NCBI GenBank assembly: GCA_019828565.1
Contig: JAHDYR010000015.1
Span: 620,001-684,000, forward strand
DNA from: Carpediemonas membranifera
Taxonomy: Eukaryota; Fornicata
Reading direction: 5' to 3'
DNA: 64,000 nt
Part shown: one piece after another, positions 50,648 to 59,900 of the stretch
How positions within the stretch are numbered: position 1 is the stretch's first letter
Layout: each line of letters opens with the position of its first letter
The notes under the pieces: generated by a model
What the model saw: only the letters and a program-made list of their open reading frames with translations
What the model was told of the DNA's origin: nothing
Databases searched by the model: none
Translations under genes and position numbers: made by a program

Positions 50648-52105
50648 ATGTCTCTCCTGGAGAGCATCGCTCTTCGAGGAACGCTGTGCGTACGATCCTC
50701 ATTACCAAAACATCGTGTGTATGAAGCATACAACCTGATAGACCTTCCCCCCCACATATGTAGCTGCATCTTTCTCTCTCTCGGCCTCCGCCCAATGGAG
50801 GAAGCTTACTGGTTCATGAATCGCACCACAGTCATAGCAGCGATCGAAGGCATTAATGGAGAATCGACACGCCACGTTTCGTCCTCGGGCGTTGTGACCC
50901 ATTATTGCGTTGTTGCGGGCCGGCTCTTCCAACGCACTTACAAGCCGTTCCCGGACACTAACGACGATATAGCAACGCTTGAGACACCTTTTGTCCGTAT
51001 TTCCATCCCGCCCGTCATCGCCATCACGACGAACGCCCACGAGGACCGGCCCTCCTTCGGGACACTCGCCCTGACAACTCACGGACTGTACGCCTGGGGC
51101 TGTAACTCTTCCTGCCAGCTAGGACTCAGCAAGCCCACAGTCCACGAGCCGCAGCGGGTCCGGCTCACCCGTTGCCCAAGTGTGGCCGCCGCCCTGGCCG
51201 CCTGCCCCAGGTACCTCCGCTACGAGGTGTTCCGGGGCATGTGGGCCGGGCCAGACCAGTCCTTCGTCAACACCACGGCTGGGCTCGTGGCGTCCGGATG
51301 GAACTACTGCGGGTGCCTCGGCCTCGACGCCCGGTGCCAGGGGGTGGCCGAGTTCACACCGGTCCGGTTTCCCCCGTTCAGCGGTATCACCAACGTGTCC
51401 CTATTCGGCATGTCGACCGCCGTCTTCGTGGGCGACATGTGCTACGTGGCAGGTTGGAACGACAGCTGCAGGCTCGGCTTGTCGAGCGGCAGCACCATCG
51501 ACACGTTCACACTGCTGCCATTCATGGTCTCGGACATCCAGTGCGAGAACTTCTTCTCCTTTGTCATCACGGGCGGTCGTATCCAGGTGTACGGCCACGT
51601 CACTGACCCCTGCATCCTCGGCCTGCTCCCCAGTTCGTCCGGCAGCAAGAAGCGCATCAAGGGACTCGACCTGCGCTTCCCGTGGCCGGTCACCCGCTTC
51701 TATGCCCACCGCTCAGTCTACATCTGTCGGGCGGACGACCGGCAGTGGTTCATCCAGGGCAGGAACTCCCACGGCGAGGTCGGGGCCGGGGCCATGGGCG
51801 AGTGGGTGACCGACTGGCACCGCCTGCCCTTCGCCGTCGGTCGCGTCTACAGGGGGCACCATGCCACGTGGATAAGGGACACCGACGGCCAGCTGTGGGG
51901 CTGCGGGTGCAACGCTGGGGGCCGGCTGGGCGTGGGGTTGTCCGAGTCGTGCGTGCGGACGTGGGCCAAGGTCGTGGGGACGCCCCGCCTGCTCACCATG
52001 GAGACGCCACGGCCCTGGAAGCTCGACGGGCAGCTCACAGTCGTCAGGCGGGCACGGAAGGCCAGCCGTACCAAGGCAGAGAAGAGGCGAGATAGTGAAT
52101 CCTGA
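50648..52105 (+). CDS. RCC1-repeat beta-propeller protein
   Basis: 485 residues from ATG 50648. The N-terminal ~35 residues (LIDLPPHICSCIFLSLGLRP region) are weakly F-box-like. From about residue 145 the sequence contains RCC1-type blades with the recurring pattern [ALT]-x-G-x-[LV]-Y-[AV]-W-G-x-N: LTTHGLYAWGCNSSCQLGL, TAGLVASGWNYCGCLGL, GDMCYVAGWNDSCRLGL, WFIQGRNSHGEVGAG, and QLWGCGCNAGGRLGV. Several blades are diverged. Proteins with only RCC1 blades include Ran exchange factors and scaffolds of cilia or ubiquitin pathways; nothing here identifies the partner. The final ~30 residues are basic. It lies directly upstream of the IFT144 gene, with 166 bp between. Confidence 0.8.
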   Translation: MSLLESIALRGTLCVRSSLPKHRVYEAYNLIDLPPHICSCIFLSLGLRPMEEAYWFMNRTTVIAAIEGINGESTRHVSSSGVVTHYCVVAGRLFQRTYKPFPDTNDDIATLETPFVRISIPPVIAITTNAHEDRPSFGTLALTTHGLYAWGCNSSCQLGLSKPTVHEPQRVRLTRCPSVAAALAACPRYLRYEVFRGMWAGPDQSFVNTTAGLVASGWNYCGCLGLDARCQGVAEFTPVRFPPFSGITNVSLFGMSTAVFVGDMCYVAGWNDSCRLGLSSGSTIDTFTLLPFMVSDIQCENFFSFVITGGRIQVYGHVTDPCILGLLPSSSGSKKRIKGLDLRFPWPVTRFYAHRSVYICRADDRQWFIQGRNSHGEVGAGAMGEWVTDWHRLPFAVGRVYRGHHATWIRDTDGQLWGCGCNAGGRLGVGLSESCVRTWAKVVGTPRLLTMETPRPWKLDGQLTVVRRARKASRTKAEKRRDSES

Positions 52106-52271
52106 AAGGGGGTGATGCAGAGGCTTGCATCGTCCCGCCATAAAGCATTTTACGGAGGAGCAAAATTTTAACACGGGTGCTACCAGTGGCCTCCGTTTGC
52201 CCTGTGTGCCACGTCATCGTGTCCAGCAGGGGCGTAGGGCGACTCGGCATTTCGAGTTTTCACTCACAACG

Positions 52272-55200
52272 ATGAAGAGCCAATTCGTAACGACAGTTGC
52301 TGACACCGGCAATTCTGTCGTTCTACGTTGGCAACCGAATAAGAAGCAGCTTGCAGTAGCGAATGGGAACACTGTGTCATTCTTCGACCAGCATGGAGCG
52401 AAGACCTTTTCATACGACATTGACGGCACGATTAAGGACATACAGTGGTCATCCGATTCGGCTATCCTCGTCATTTTACCATACGGCTCCAAGGAGCGGC
52501 GTCCCGTTGTCTATCTATTGGACGTCAAGCTTAAGAACGCCGCTGTCCTCAACGTCACCATCCCGTACCCTACATCGATAGCATGGAACTCCCGATCCCA
52601 CCACCTCGCCATCGGCACCACGAATGGCCATCTGATTCTGTACAACCGCATCACCTCACACATGGAGCGCACGCTTAACAAGCACGACGGCGACGTTGAG
52701 CACCTTGCTTGGACAGCTCAGAGCAGTCAAATTGTCTCTGCTGGGGCCGACGGCACCGTGTGCATCTCCGATGTGCAGGGAAACACCCTCCGCACCCTCA
52801 ATGTCCCCCGGGCCACCGCCCTCGGGACCGGCCTCGTCCACGGCCAGGAGACTCTCGCCATTGGCACGCCCAGCGGACTGCAGCTGCTGCAGGGCATGGA
52901 GTCGCCCAGCCCCCTCACGGCGACCGTGCCACAGGTGACCAGGATCCTCGTCGGTGACAGCATCGTCACCGCCTCCGCCGACGGGACAGTCACGGCGCTC
53001 GACACAGACGGCGAGACCCAGTTCCAGCACCGCTACCCGACGCTGCAGACCATCATGGCGGACCCCAGCAGTCTCTTCGTCGTCACGGGCAGCGCCGTCC
53101 ACGAACTCACCCTACACACGTGGGCCAAGGCCGAGACCACACCGGTGCAGGGGGCGTCAGGCGCTTCCATGACATCCGACGGCAAGTTCCTCAGCGTGCA
53201 CCATGGAGGGTCGATCGAGACGTTCCTGGCGAAGTCCACGGTGCTCGTCGCCTACTGCTCGACGAGGACGGCCTTCCTGACCGGCCTGGCCACCGTGACC
53301 GTCAAGGACTTCAACTCAGAGCAGACCCAGAGTGTGAAGTTCGCCGCCGAGCCCGCTCTCCTCGCCATCAGCGACACCCACGTCGCCAGTGTCACCGGGC
53401 TCGAGCTGGCCGTGTTCAGCCTCAACGGATCTGACCCGACCCAGACGCTCAGGCAGACCCTGAAGGACAAAGCCACTGACCTCGCCCTCACCTCCGGTCA
53501 CGTGGCCGTGCTGAGCGGCGGCGTGGCGACGGTCCTGCCCCTCAACCCGACCGTCACCCAGCAGCACACCATACCGGCAGACCCACAGGCCCGGGAGCTC
53601 GGGGTGAGGGTGACGGCCCTGTCCGGGGCGGGGGCCGTGCTGTGGTTCTCGACGGCGTCCCCCTCGAGGGGCGGCACTCTGGCTCCCTTCGTCCCCGCGA
53701 CGGGAACTACCGGCCCGGCCATCAACCACACGCTCGGGGTCAAGCGGATACACGCCAAGGAGACGGGGACGGCCGTCGTGTTCGTGGACACCAAGTCCTC
53801 TGCCTTCTACGCCGACGCCGTCGCCCAGACGTTCGTCCCCATCAACCCGGACGTTGTCCTCGAGAAGCCCGCCGTCGCCAAGGTCGAGAAGCAGTCGCCC
53901 GCCCCACCCACCCCGCAGAAGCCGGCGGCTGACCTCTTTGACGACGGCGTGCTTGACCAGTTCACGCCGTACAAGGCGCCCCAGGCGGAGGAGGAGGACG
54001 CCGAAGAGGCGCCGCTGCTAGACGTCGAGCCGGTTGGGCCTTCCCTGCCGTACGCCGTGATGCGGGCATTCGGGGAGGACGGCAAGGTCCTCTGGGACAG
54101 GTCTGATGTCTTCGGGATCTGCGTCGCCCAGTCGATGCCGATGCCCGCCCAGACGCCCGACGGGTCGCCCTATGTACGCCCCATCGTCCAGCTCTTCTCC
54201 GCTCAGACCACCGAGGGCGGGCTGGCCGTGCTTCCGGTCAAGACGCTCGACATCGACCCCCAGGCCCAGCCCGTCGCCATCGCCGGAGAGACAGCGGTCA
54301 CCGTGCTCCACGGCGAGCTGCTCCACGTCCCCATGGCATCCCACCGTGCGCTGTTCGAGGCCAGGCAGGGCAGTGTGGCGTCCGGCCCCACTGCCATCCG
54401 GGCCATAGGGGAGGCGCTCGACTCGTTCGACCTGGAGGCCGCCTGGTCTCTGCTTATGCCCATGGCGTGCGACCCCGACAACTTCATGCAGGTCCGGCCA
54501 GACCTGTCTGAGGACGTCACTGGCCTCATCGAGCGGTACGCCGTGCTGTGCATCCACCTGACCGAGCTCGAGCGGGCGGCAGCGGCCTATGTGCTGCTCG
54601 GGAACCACTCTGTCGTCGCCCACATCCGCCTGTTGGCCCGGGACACGGAGCACGGCGACCAGCGGGCCATGCTCCAAGGCCATGCCAACGTCCTGCTCGG
54701 CAAGATCGACGCCGCCCAGCAGTGCTACCTCCGCGCCGGGAAGCCCGAGGAGGCCGTCCTGGTCCGCCGCGGGCTGTGCAAGTTCGACGAGGCGATCAAG
54801 CTGGCCCAGTCGACCGAGGGCTTCGACCCCCTCACCATCCTCCGCATCAAGGTCGACCGCGCCCATAGTCTGGAGTTCCAGTCGCTGTTCGACGCGGCTT
54901 ATGACGAGTTCAGCGCCTGTAGCAGGGAGCTGACGATGATGTATCAAGGCATGACGGCCGACGAGCAGCGGTTCACATCCCAGGGCCAGGCGGTCCGGCC
55001 CCTGCTCGCTGTGACGCAGCAGGGGCTGGCGAGGACAAGCCTGACGTCGCGCGTGTGCGACGAGGTGACTGCGCTGACCATCTGCGAATCCGAGTGGAGC
55101 ACGCCCAGGCTTCAGGGCGAGTGCGCCGCCATGCTCGTCAAGCTCAAGAAGTTCGCATCGGCCGCCCGTTTGTACGAGCTTGCAGGCCAGCCTGCCCGTG

Positions 55201-56780
55201 CCGCGGGTATCCTCATCAAGCTGAAGGACGTCGCAAACCTGCGTCGTCTCATCACGCCGACAGCCGACTACGTCACGCCCGCACTCAGAGAGCAGTTCGG
55301 CAACCTCCTCGCGGCCAACGGGCACGACTCCGAGGCAATCATGGAGTACCAGCGGGGCGGGGCGGAGTGCGTCATGTCGCTGACCAAGCACGTCATCAAC
55401 AAGCGCCCACAGGACGCCCACATCGCATTTGACGCAGCCCGCCAGCATCATCACGCCAAGGCCGCGGGTATGCTGTCCCGCCATGCGTTGACCACCGGTG
55501 ACTATCGCGCAGCGGTTGAGATGGCGCTGATCTCAAGAGACCGGGAGGCGGCCAAGAGCCTCGTCCTCGACCACCACACGGCCCAGACGCCCCTGCTGGA
55601 CGTCTTCCTCGCCAACATCACTGGAAAGAAAGATGCTGAACTCGCAGGCCTGGCACAGAACATGATCGACCGCGGCGCCTTCAGTGAGGCAGGGAAGATT
55701 TACGCAGAGCTCGGCGACCTGACCCACGCGGTCGACAGTCTGCTCGAGTCGGGTGAAGACGAGGACCTCAGCCTCGCAGTCGACCTCGTAGGCGGTATCG
55801 ATGTTGAGGCGGACCCCGAGTCGATCAAGCCGCTGAGGAAGGTCGTCGAGGTCCTTAAGGGCGAGGCCGATGGGCAACGCCGCGACCCCCGCTTTATCTT
55901 CCAGCTGTATGTCGTCCTTGGCCAGTACGATGAGGCTGCCGCAGTCGCTCTCGCCGTGGCCGCCCGTGAGATCCAGTCAGCCAAGTTCGCCGACGCCGAG
56001 CGCACCATGTGGCTCGTTCTCTCGCAGTTTAAGGCCCGCAACATCCCGGCGCCGTCCGAGGTCCGGGACCGCTTCCTCTTCCTCCACCGCTACAACATCG
56101 CCAAGGAGCTCGGGGGCCGGCGACAGGAGCAGGCCAAGTACGTCCAGCTCGCCGCACGGAACCTGCTGCACGCGACGACTGCGATCGGGATGCTGTCCGA
56201 GTCGAGCGCCATCTCGCTAAGGATCGCGGCGTTCCGGATGGCACAAGCGGCGAAGATGCCTCAGGCGATGGCCAACCAGGCGCTGAGATTCGTCAACGCC
56301 TTCCCCGACAGTGCTAAGCGCGAGATCATCAAGAAGCGCTACCTGGACGAGAAGGCACCCATCGGTTCTGATGCCCGCAAGGCCATTGAGCGGCAGTTTA
56401 ACCTACTCGTTGCTTACGCCCTTAAAATGCACAAGGAGGCCCGGGTGAAGGCGCACGAGGAAGGGGTCCCAGCGGGCAAGATGCTGAAGGAGATGTGCCG
56501 GGCGACGGACCCAGACGAGCAGACGCCATGCCACGTGTGCGGCACCCCGCTCGACCGGATGGCGACGACGTGCCCACGCTGCCAGTCGTTGCTTGAGATC
56601 TGCAGTGTGACGGGGCAGCACATGGTGGCGGACGACTGGGCCTCGTGCAACTGCTGCGGTATGCCCGCCCTGCTGCCGGAGATCGCCGCGCTCAAGGCAG
56701 CCCGCGGCGCGGCAGTGTGCTCTGTGTGCGGAGGGACGGATGGGTTTGCGGAGGGCGCGCCTCCAGGCCCCAGGCTGTAA
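52272..56780 (+). CDS. IFT144: Intraflagellar transport protein 144 (WDR19), IFT-A complex
   Basis: 1,502 residues. The frame opens at an ATG at 52125, but ATG 52272 gives the family start MKSQFVTTVADTG and is chosen. An N-terminal WD40 propeller (residues about 1-330: VLRWQPNKKQLAVANGNTVS, FFDQHGAKTF, HHLAIGTTNGHLILYNR, IVSAGADGTVCISD) is followed by a second beta-rich domain. A Pro/Glu-rich linker lies near residue 545-600. A long TPR-like superhelix follows (LEAAWSLLMPMACDPDNFMQ, AQQCYLRAGKPEEAVLVRRG, AARLYELAGQPARAAGILIK). The C-terminus has zinc-binding Cys pairs (PCHVCG, TCPRCQ, CNCCG, CSVCG) with SVTGQHMVADDW, typical of WDR19. It works in retrograde intraflagellar transport. The dynein heavy chain gene begins 185 bp downstream on the same strand. 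Confidence 0.88.
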   Translation: MKSQFVTTVADTGNSVVLRWQPNKKQLAVANGNTVSFFDQHGAKTFSYDIDGTIKDIQWSSDSAILVILPYGSKERRPVVYLLDVKLKNAAVLNVTIPYPTSIAWNSRSHHLAIGTTNGHLILYNRITSHMERTLNKHDGDVEHLAWTAQSSQIVSAGADGTVCISDVQGNTLRTLNVPRATALGTGLVHGQETLAIGTPSGLQLLQGMESPSPLTATVPQVTRILVGDSIVTASADGTVTALDTDGETQFQHRYPTLQTIMADPSSLFVVTGSAVHELTLHTWAKAETTPVQGASGASMTSDGKFLSVHHGGSIETFLAKSTVLVAYCSTRTAFLTGLATVTVKDFNSEQTQSVKFAAEPALLAISDTHVASVTGLELAVFSLNGSDPTQTLRQTLKDKATDLALTSGHVAVLSGGVATVLPLNPTVTQQHTIPADPQARELGVRVTALSGAGAVLWFSTASPSRGGTLAPFVPATGTTGPAINHTLGVKRIHAKETGTAVVFVDTKSSAFYADAVAQTFVPINPDVVLEKPAVAKVEKQSPAPPTPQKPAADLFDDGVLDQFTPYKAPQAEEEDAEEAPLLDVEPVGPSLPYAVMRAFGEDGKVLWDRSDVFGICVAQSMPMPAQTPDGSPYVRPIVQLFSAQTTEGGLAVLPVKTLDIDPQAQPVAIAGETAVTVLHGELLHVPMASHRALFEARQGSVASGPTAIRAIGEALDSFDLEAAWSLLMPMACDPDNFMQVRPDLSEDVTGLIERYAVLCIHLTELERAAAAYVLLGNHSVVAHIRLLARDTEHGDQRAMLQGHANVLLGKIDAAQQCYLRAGKPEEAVLVRRGLCKFDEAIKLAQSTEGFDPLTILRIKVDRAHSLEFQSLFDAAYDEFSACSRELTMMYQGMTADEQRFTSQGQAVRPLLAVTQQGLARTSLTSRVCDEVTALTICESEWSTPRLQGECAAMLVKLKKFASAARLYELAGQPARAAGILIKLKDVANLRRLITPTADYVTPALREQFGNLLAANGHDSEAIMEYQRGGAECVMSLTKHVINKRPQDAHIAFDAARQHHHAKAAGMLSRHALTTGDYRAAVEMALISRDREAAKSLVLDHHTAQTPLLDVFLANITGKKDAELAGLAQNMIDRGAFSEAGKIYAELGDLTHAVDSLLESGEDEDLSLAVDLVGGIDVEADPESIKPLRKVVEVLKGEADGQRRDPRFIFQLYVVLGQYDEAAAVALAVAAREIQSAKFADAERTMWLVLSQFKARNIPAPSEVRDRFLFLHRYNIAKELGGRRQEQAKYVQLAARNLLHATTAIGMLSESSAISLRIAAFRMAQAAKMPQAMANQALRFVNAFPDSAKREIIKKRYLDEKAPIGSDARKAIERQFNLLVAYALKMHKEARVKAHEEGVPAGKMLKEMCRATDPDEQTPCHVCGTPLDRMATTCPRCQSLLEICSVTGQHMVADDWASCNCCGMPALLPEIAALKAARGAAVCSVCGGTDGFAEGAPPGPRL

Positions 56781-56965
56781 ACTATTAGTGTTGTTGGCGG
56801 CTAATCTAGAAGATGGGTGTTTGGCCCAGAGAAAGAAAAACTACCAGGGGCGGACAAAAGCGGAGCTAGGCGTGCATTGGCGGCACCAATAGGCCTTGCT
56901 AGGGCCTGCTTCCCACGTTTCGTTTTTTCTGCAAAATTTCTAGCACACACAAGCGTCTTGGACTC

Positions 56966-59900
56966 ATGGACTTAGGAGCTACCCTCGTTGTCTCAACGAA
57001 GCTAGCGACTGCTTCTCCAGCCCATCGAGCCACAGAGAAACCAAAGAACGTCAAGTCGATCACGCAGAGCCGCATGATCGAACCCAAAGTCCAGGTGCCG
57101 TTCGAAACTGCCCCTGGCAAGATACCACGCAAGATCGTCATTGAGCGGCGTAAGCGTGAGTTCGCTGCACTTGACATAAGCGAGCTTATTGGCGACCAGC
57201 CCGTTTCTGGGCAGCCCGAGGGAGCAACCGACTACTCGACCATGCTTCCCCTCCACCTCTTCGACGACACGTCCTTCGAGGAACGCAATCCGTCCGAGTG
57301 GTTTGCGCTGGGCAAGGACGACTCGTTCTTCGTGCAGACGCTGCTGGACGGTGAGTGGGTCAGCGCCGAGGCCGTCAACTACAGAGAGACCGACAATCAC
57401 TATCTTGTCCAGCTCGAGGAGACCCGCAAGCGCTTGTGGGTTCCTCGCATCATGATGTACATCCTTGGTGAGAACCCGTTCAACTTCGCCAAGCGCTTTG
57501 AGTACGCGCTGAACTCCCGTCGTGACGCCGAGGCCAACGTCCGCTACAACTTGTTCATCGACTCCATGCCCAACGACGACATCGAGGGCCTGTCCAGCGA
57601 GAATATCACCGGGATATCCGAGCTTGCGACCAACAGCCCCGCGCTGACGGAGTTCAACAGAAAGCACCCAGGTTACCTGCGGGACCTCGTCGACGAGATC
57701 CAGACCAAGCACTCGAGGGCCATCAACAAGATCGTCTTCACGTCCTATCTCCGTTCGAACCCCGACACGGTGGCCGAGCTGAACCTCAGCCTGGTCGACC
57801 TGAAGACCACTCCGCCCCCCGCCCCAGAGAGAGGCCTCGTCCCTATCCCGCCGTACGACTTCAAGGAGCGGCTCGACTCGCTGATCTTCAACACGCTGCT
57901 GAACCGCTCCGAGGTGGTGCGGGCCCTCGACACGGTCAGGGTGGAGTGTAACAAGGTCATCAACCTCAACGTGTTCTACACCGCGGATCCCGTCAGAGGG
58001 ACCCCCAAGCCCCTGACCCTCGAGGAGTTCCTGCAGACGGAGACCCAGGCCATCGGGACCGCCAAGGGACAGCTCGCCGAGCAGTGGGTCGTGTACCTCA
58101 AGAACGGCATCAAGGGCGCCATCAGCAAGTGCGGCAAGGGCTGGTTCAACCTCCAAGAGTCCTCGTACGACGTCTACGTCGTCTCGAAGCTCCGCCGCCT
58201 GCTGACCCTCGTCACCCTCGTCATGCAGGACACCACGCGCTTCCTCATGGAGGCGAGCCTCCGCAGATTCACGGCGTTCATCGTCAACAGCTGCGACTGG
58301 CGCGTGGAGATCACTGACACGGCCGCGGTCGACTCCTTCCACACAGACAACACCGTCGACCCAGACACTGGCCGCCCCGGGCTCTACAGACTGCGCGGGC
58401 CCCTCTTCCAGGTCAGCCTCCAGATCGAGGAGCGTGAGGCCGCCATTGAGGCCGCTCCCGCCCCCGAGGCCGAGGACGAGGCCAAGGGTGCCCAGCCGGA
58501 CAGCACCGAGTCCGACGCCGACGAGGAGGCGCCCCCGGAGGTGACTCCGCATGACTACGAGTTCACCTTCAGCCCCCGCCTGCCCGAGTTCGTCGACGTG
58601 ACGTCATCTATCTTCGACAAGGGCCTGTCCGCCACGAAGGGCATTCCTCAGCTCGAGTCCCAGTTGATGGAGAACATCTACTGGTCGACACAGCTCGTCG
58701 TCGCCTCCGTCACCGCCCACGAGCCCCACGTCCAGGCCATGAAGCTCGAGGTGCACCGTGCCGTCTCAGAGGCCCTCGCGCCCGTGTGGCAGTACCAGGA
58801 GCGGTTCGAGAAGTACATCCCCTTCCTCAAGGCAGACCCCCAGCTCGAGATTTTCGAGATCCGCCGCCAGAAGCTGCGGGCTGAGCAGCTGATGGCCAAG
58901 GTCCGCGAGCACGAGGCCGCCATCGAGCAGGTTTACGAGCAAGTGCCCGAGCGCGTCCAGGTCGGCGCCTTCGTCATCAACGTCTCGCACGTCCGCCGCT
59001 TCATCGCCGCCAGGCACCAGACCCTGCGTGACGGCATCGCCGGGCTCATTGAGGAGCGCGCCCGCCAGCTGGCCGACGAGGTCACGACGAAGTTCGCCGA
59101 GATCCACGGCAACCTGACGCACAAGTCCCGTACGATCGAGGAGGTCAGCACCGCTCGGGAGTTCATCGGGACGATCCCCAACAAGCTGAGCGAGAACGAG
59201 CCTTTGGTCACCACGACCCTCGAGTATTTCGACACGCTGGAGCTGTGCAGCGGCCTGCCGAACGACCTGCTCAAACTCAGGTGGAAGACGTTCGCATGGC
59301 CCAAGACGATCACGGACCAGATCGATGTCACGCGGGACGCCCTCGAGGCAGACGAGGGCCGCTTCAAGGACTCACAGATCGCAGAGCAGGACCGCTTCCG
59401 CAAGCAAGTCGAGCAGCTTTCCCAGCAGGTCGCCCAGTTCCACGTCAACAAGGACGTCGAGAAGGCCGAGGAGATCGCCGAGGAAGCCGAGCAGCTGCAG
59501 CGTAACCTCAAGCGGTCCGAGGACAAGGCCAAGCTCTTCCAGACCAGAGAGACGCTGTTCGGTCTCAACCGCACAGACTACGACGGCCTCACCCGAACCA
59601 TCAAGGAGTTCGAGAAGTACACCGCGTTCTGGTACACCGTCCGCGACTGGCGGCGGGGCAAGACCGCATGGATCGATGGCCCCCTGCACGAGATCGACGC
59701 GGAGGGCACAGAGAAGAAGGTCATGGACCACTATCGGGCTCTGTACAAGTCCGTCAAGAGCCTCAAGGACTACCCAGAGTTGGCCAAGCTCGCGGAGGAC
59801 ACCAGGGCCGAGGTCGAGGAGTTCAAGCCCGTCGTGCCCCTCATCATCGCCCTCAGGAACCCCGGCATGCGGGAACGGCACTGGGACGCGATCAGCGAGG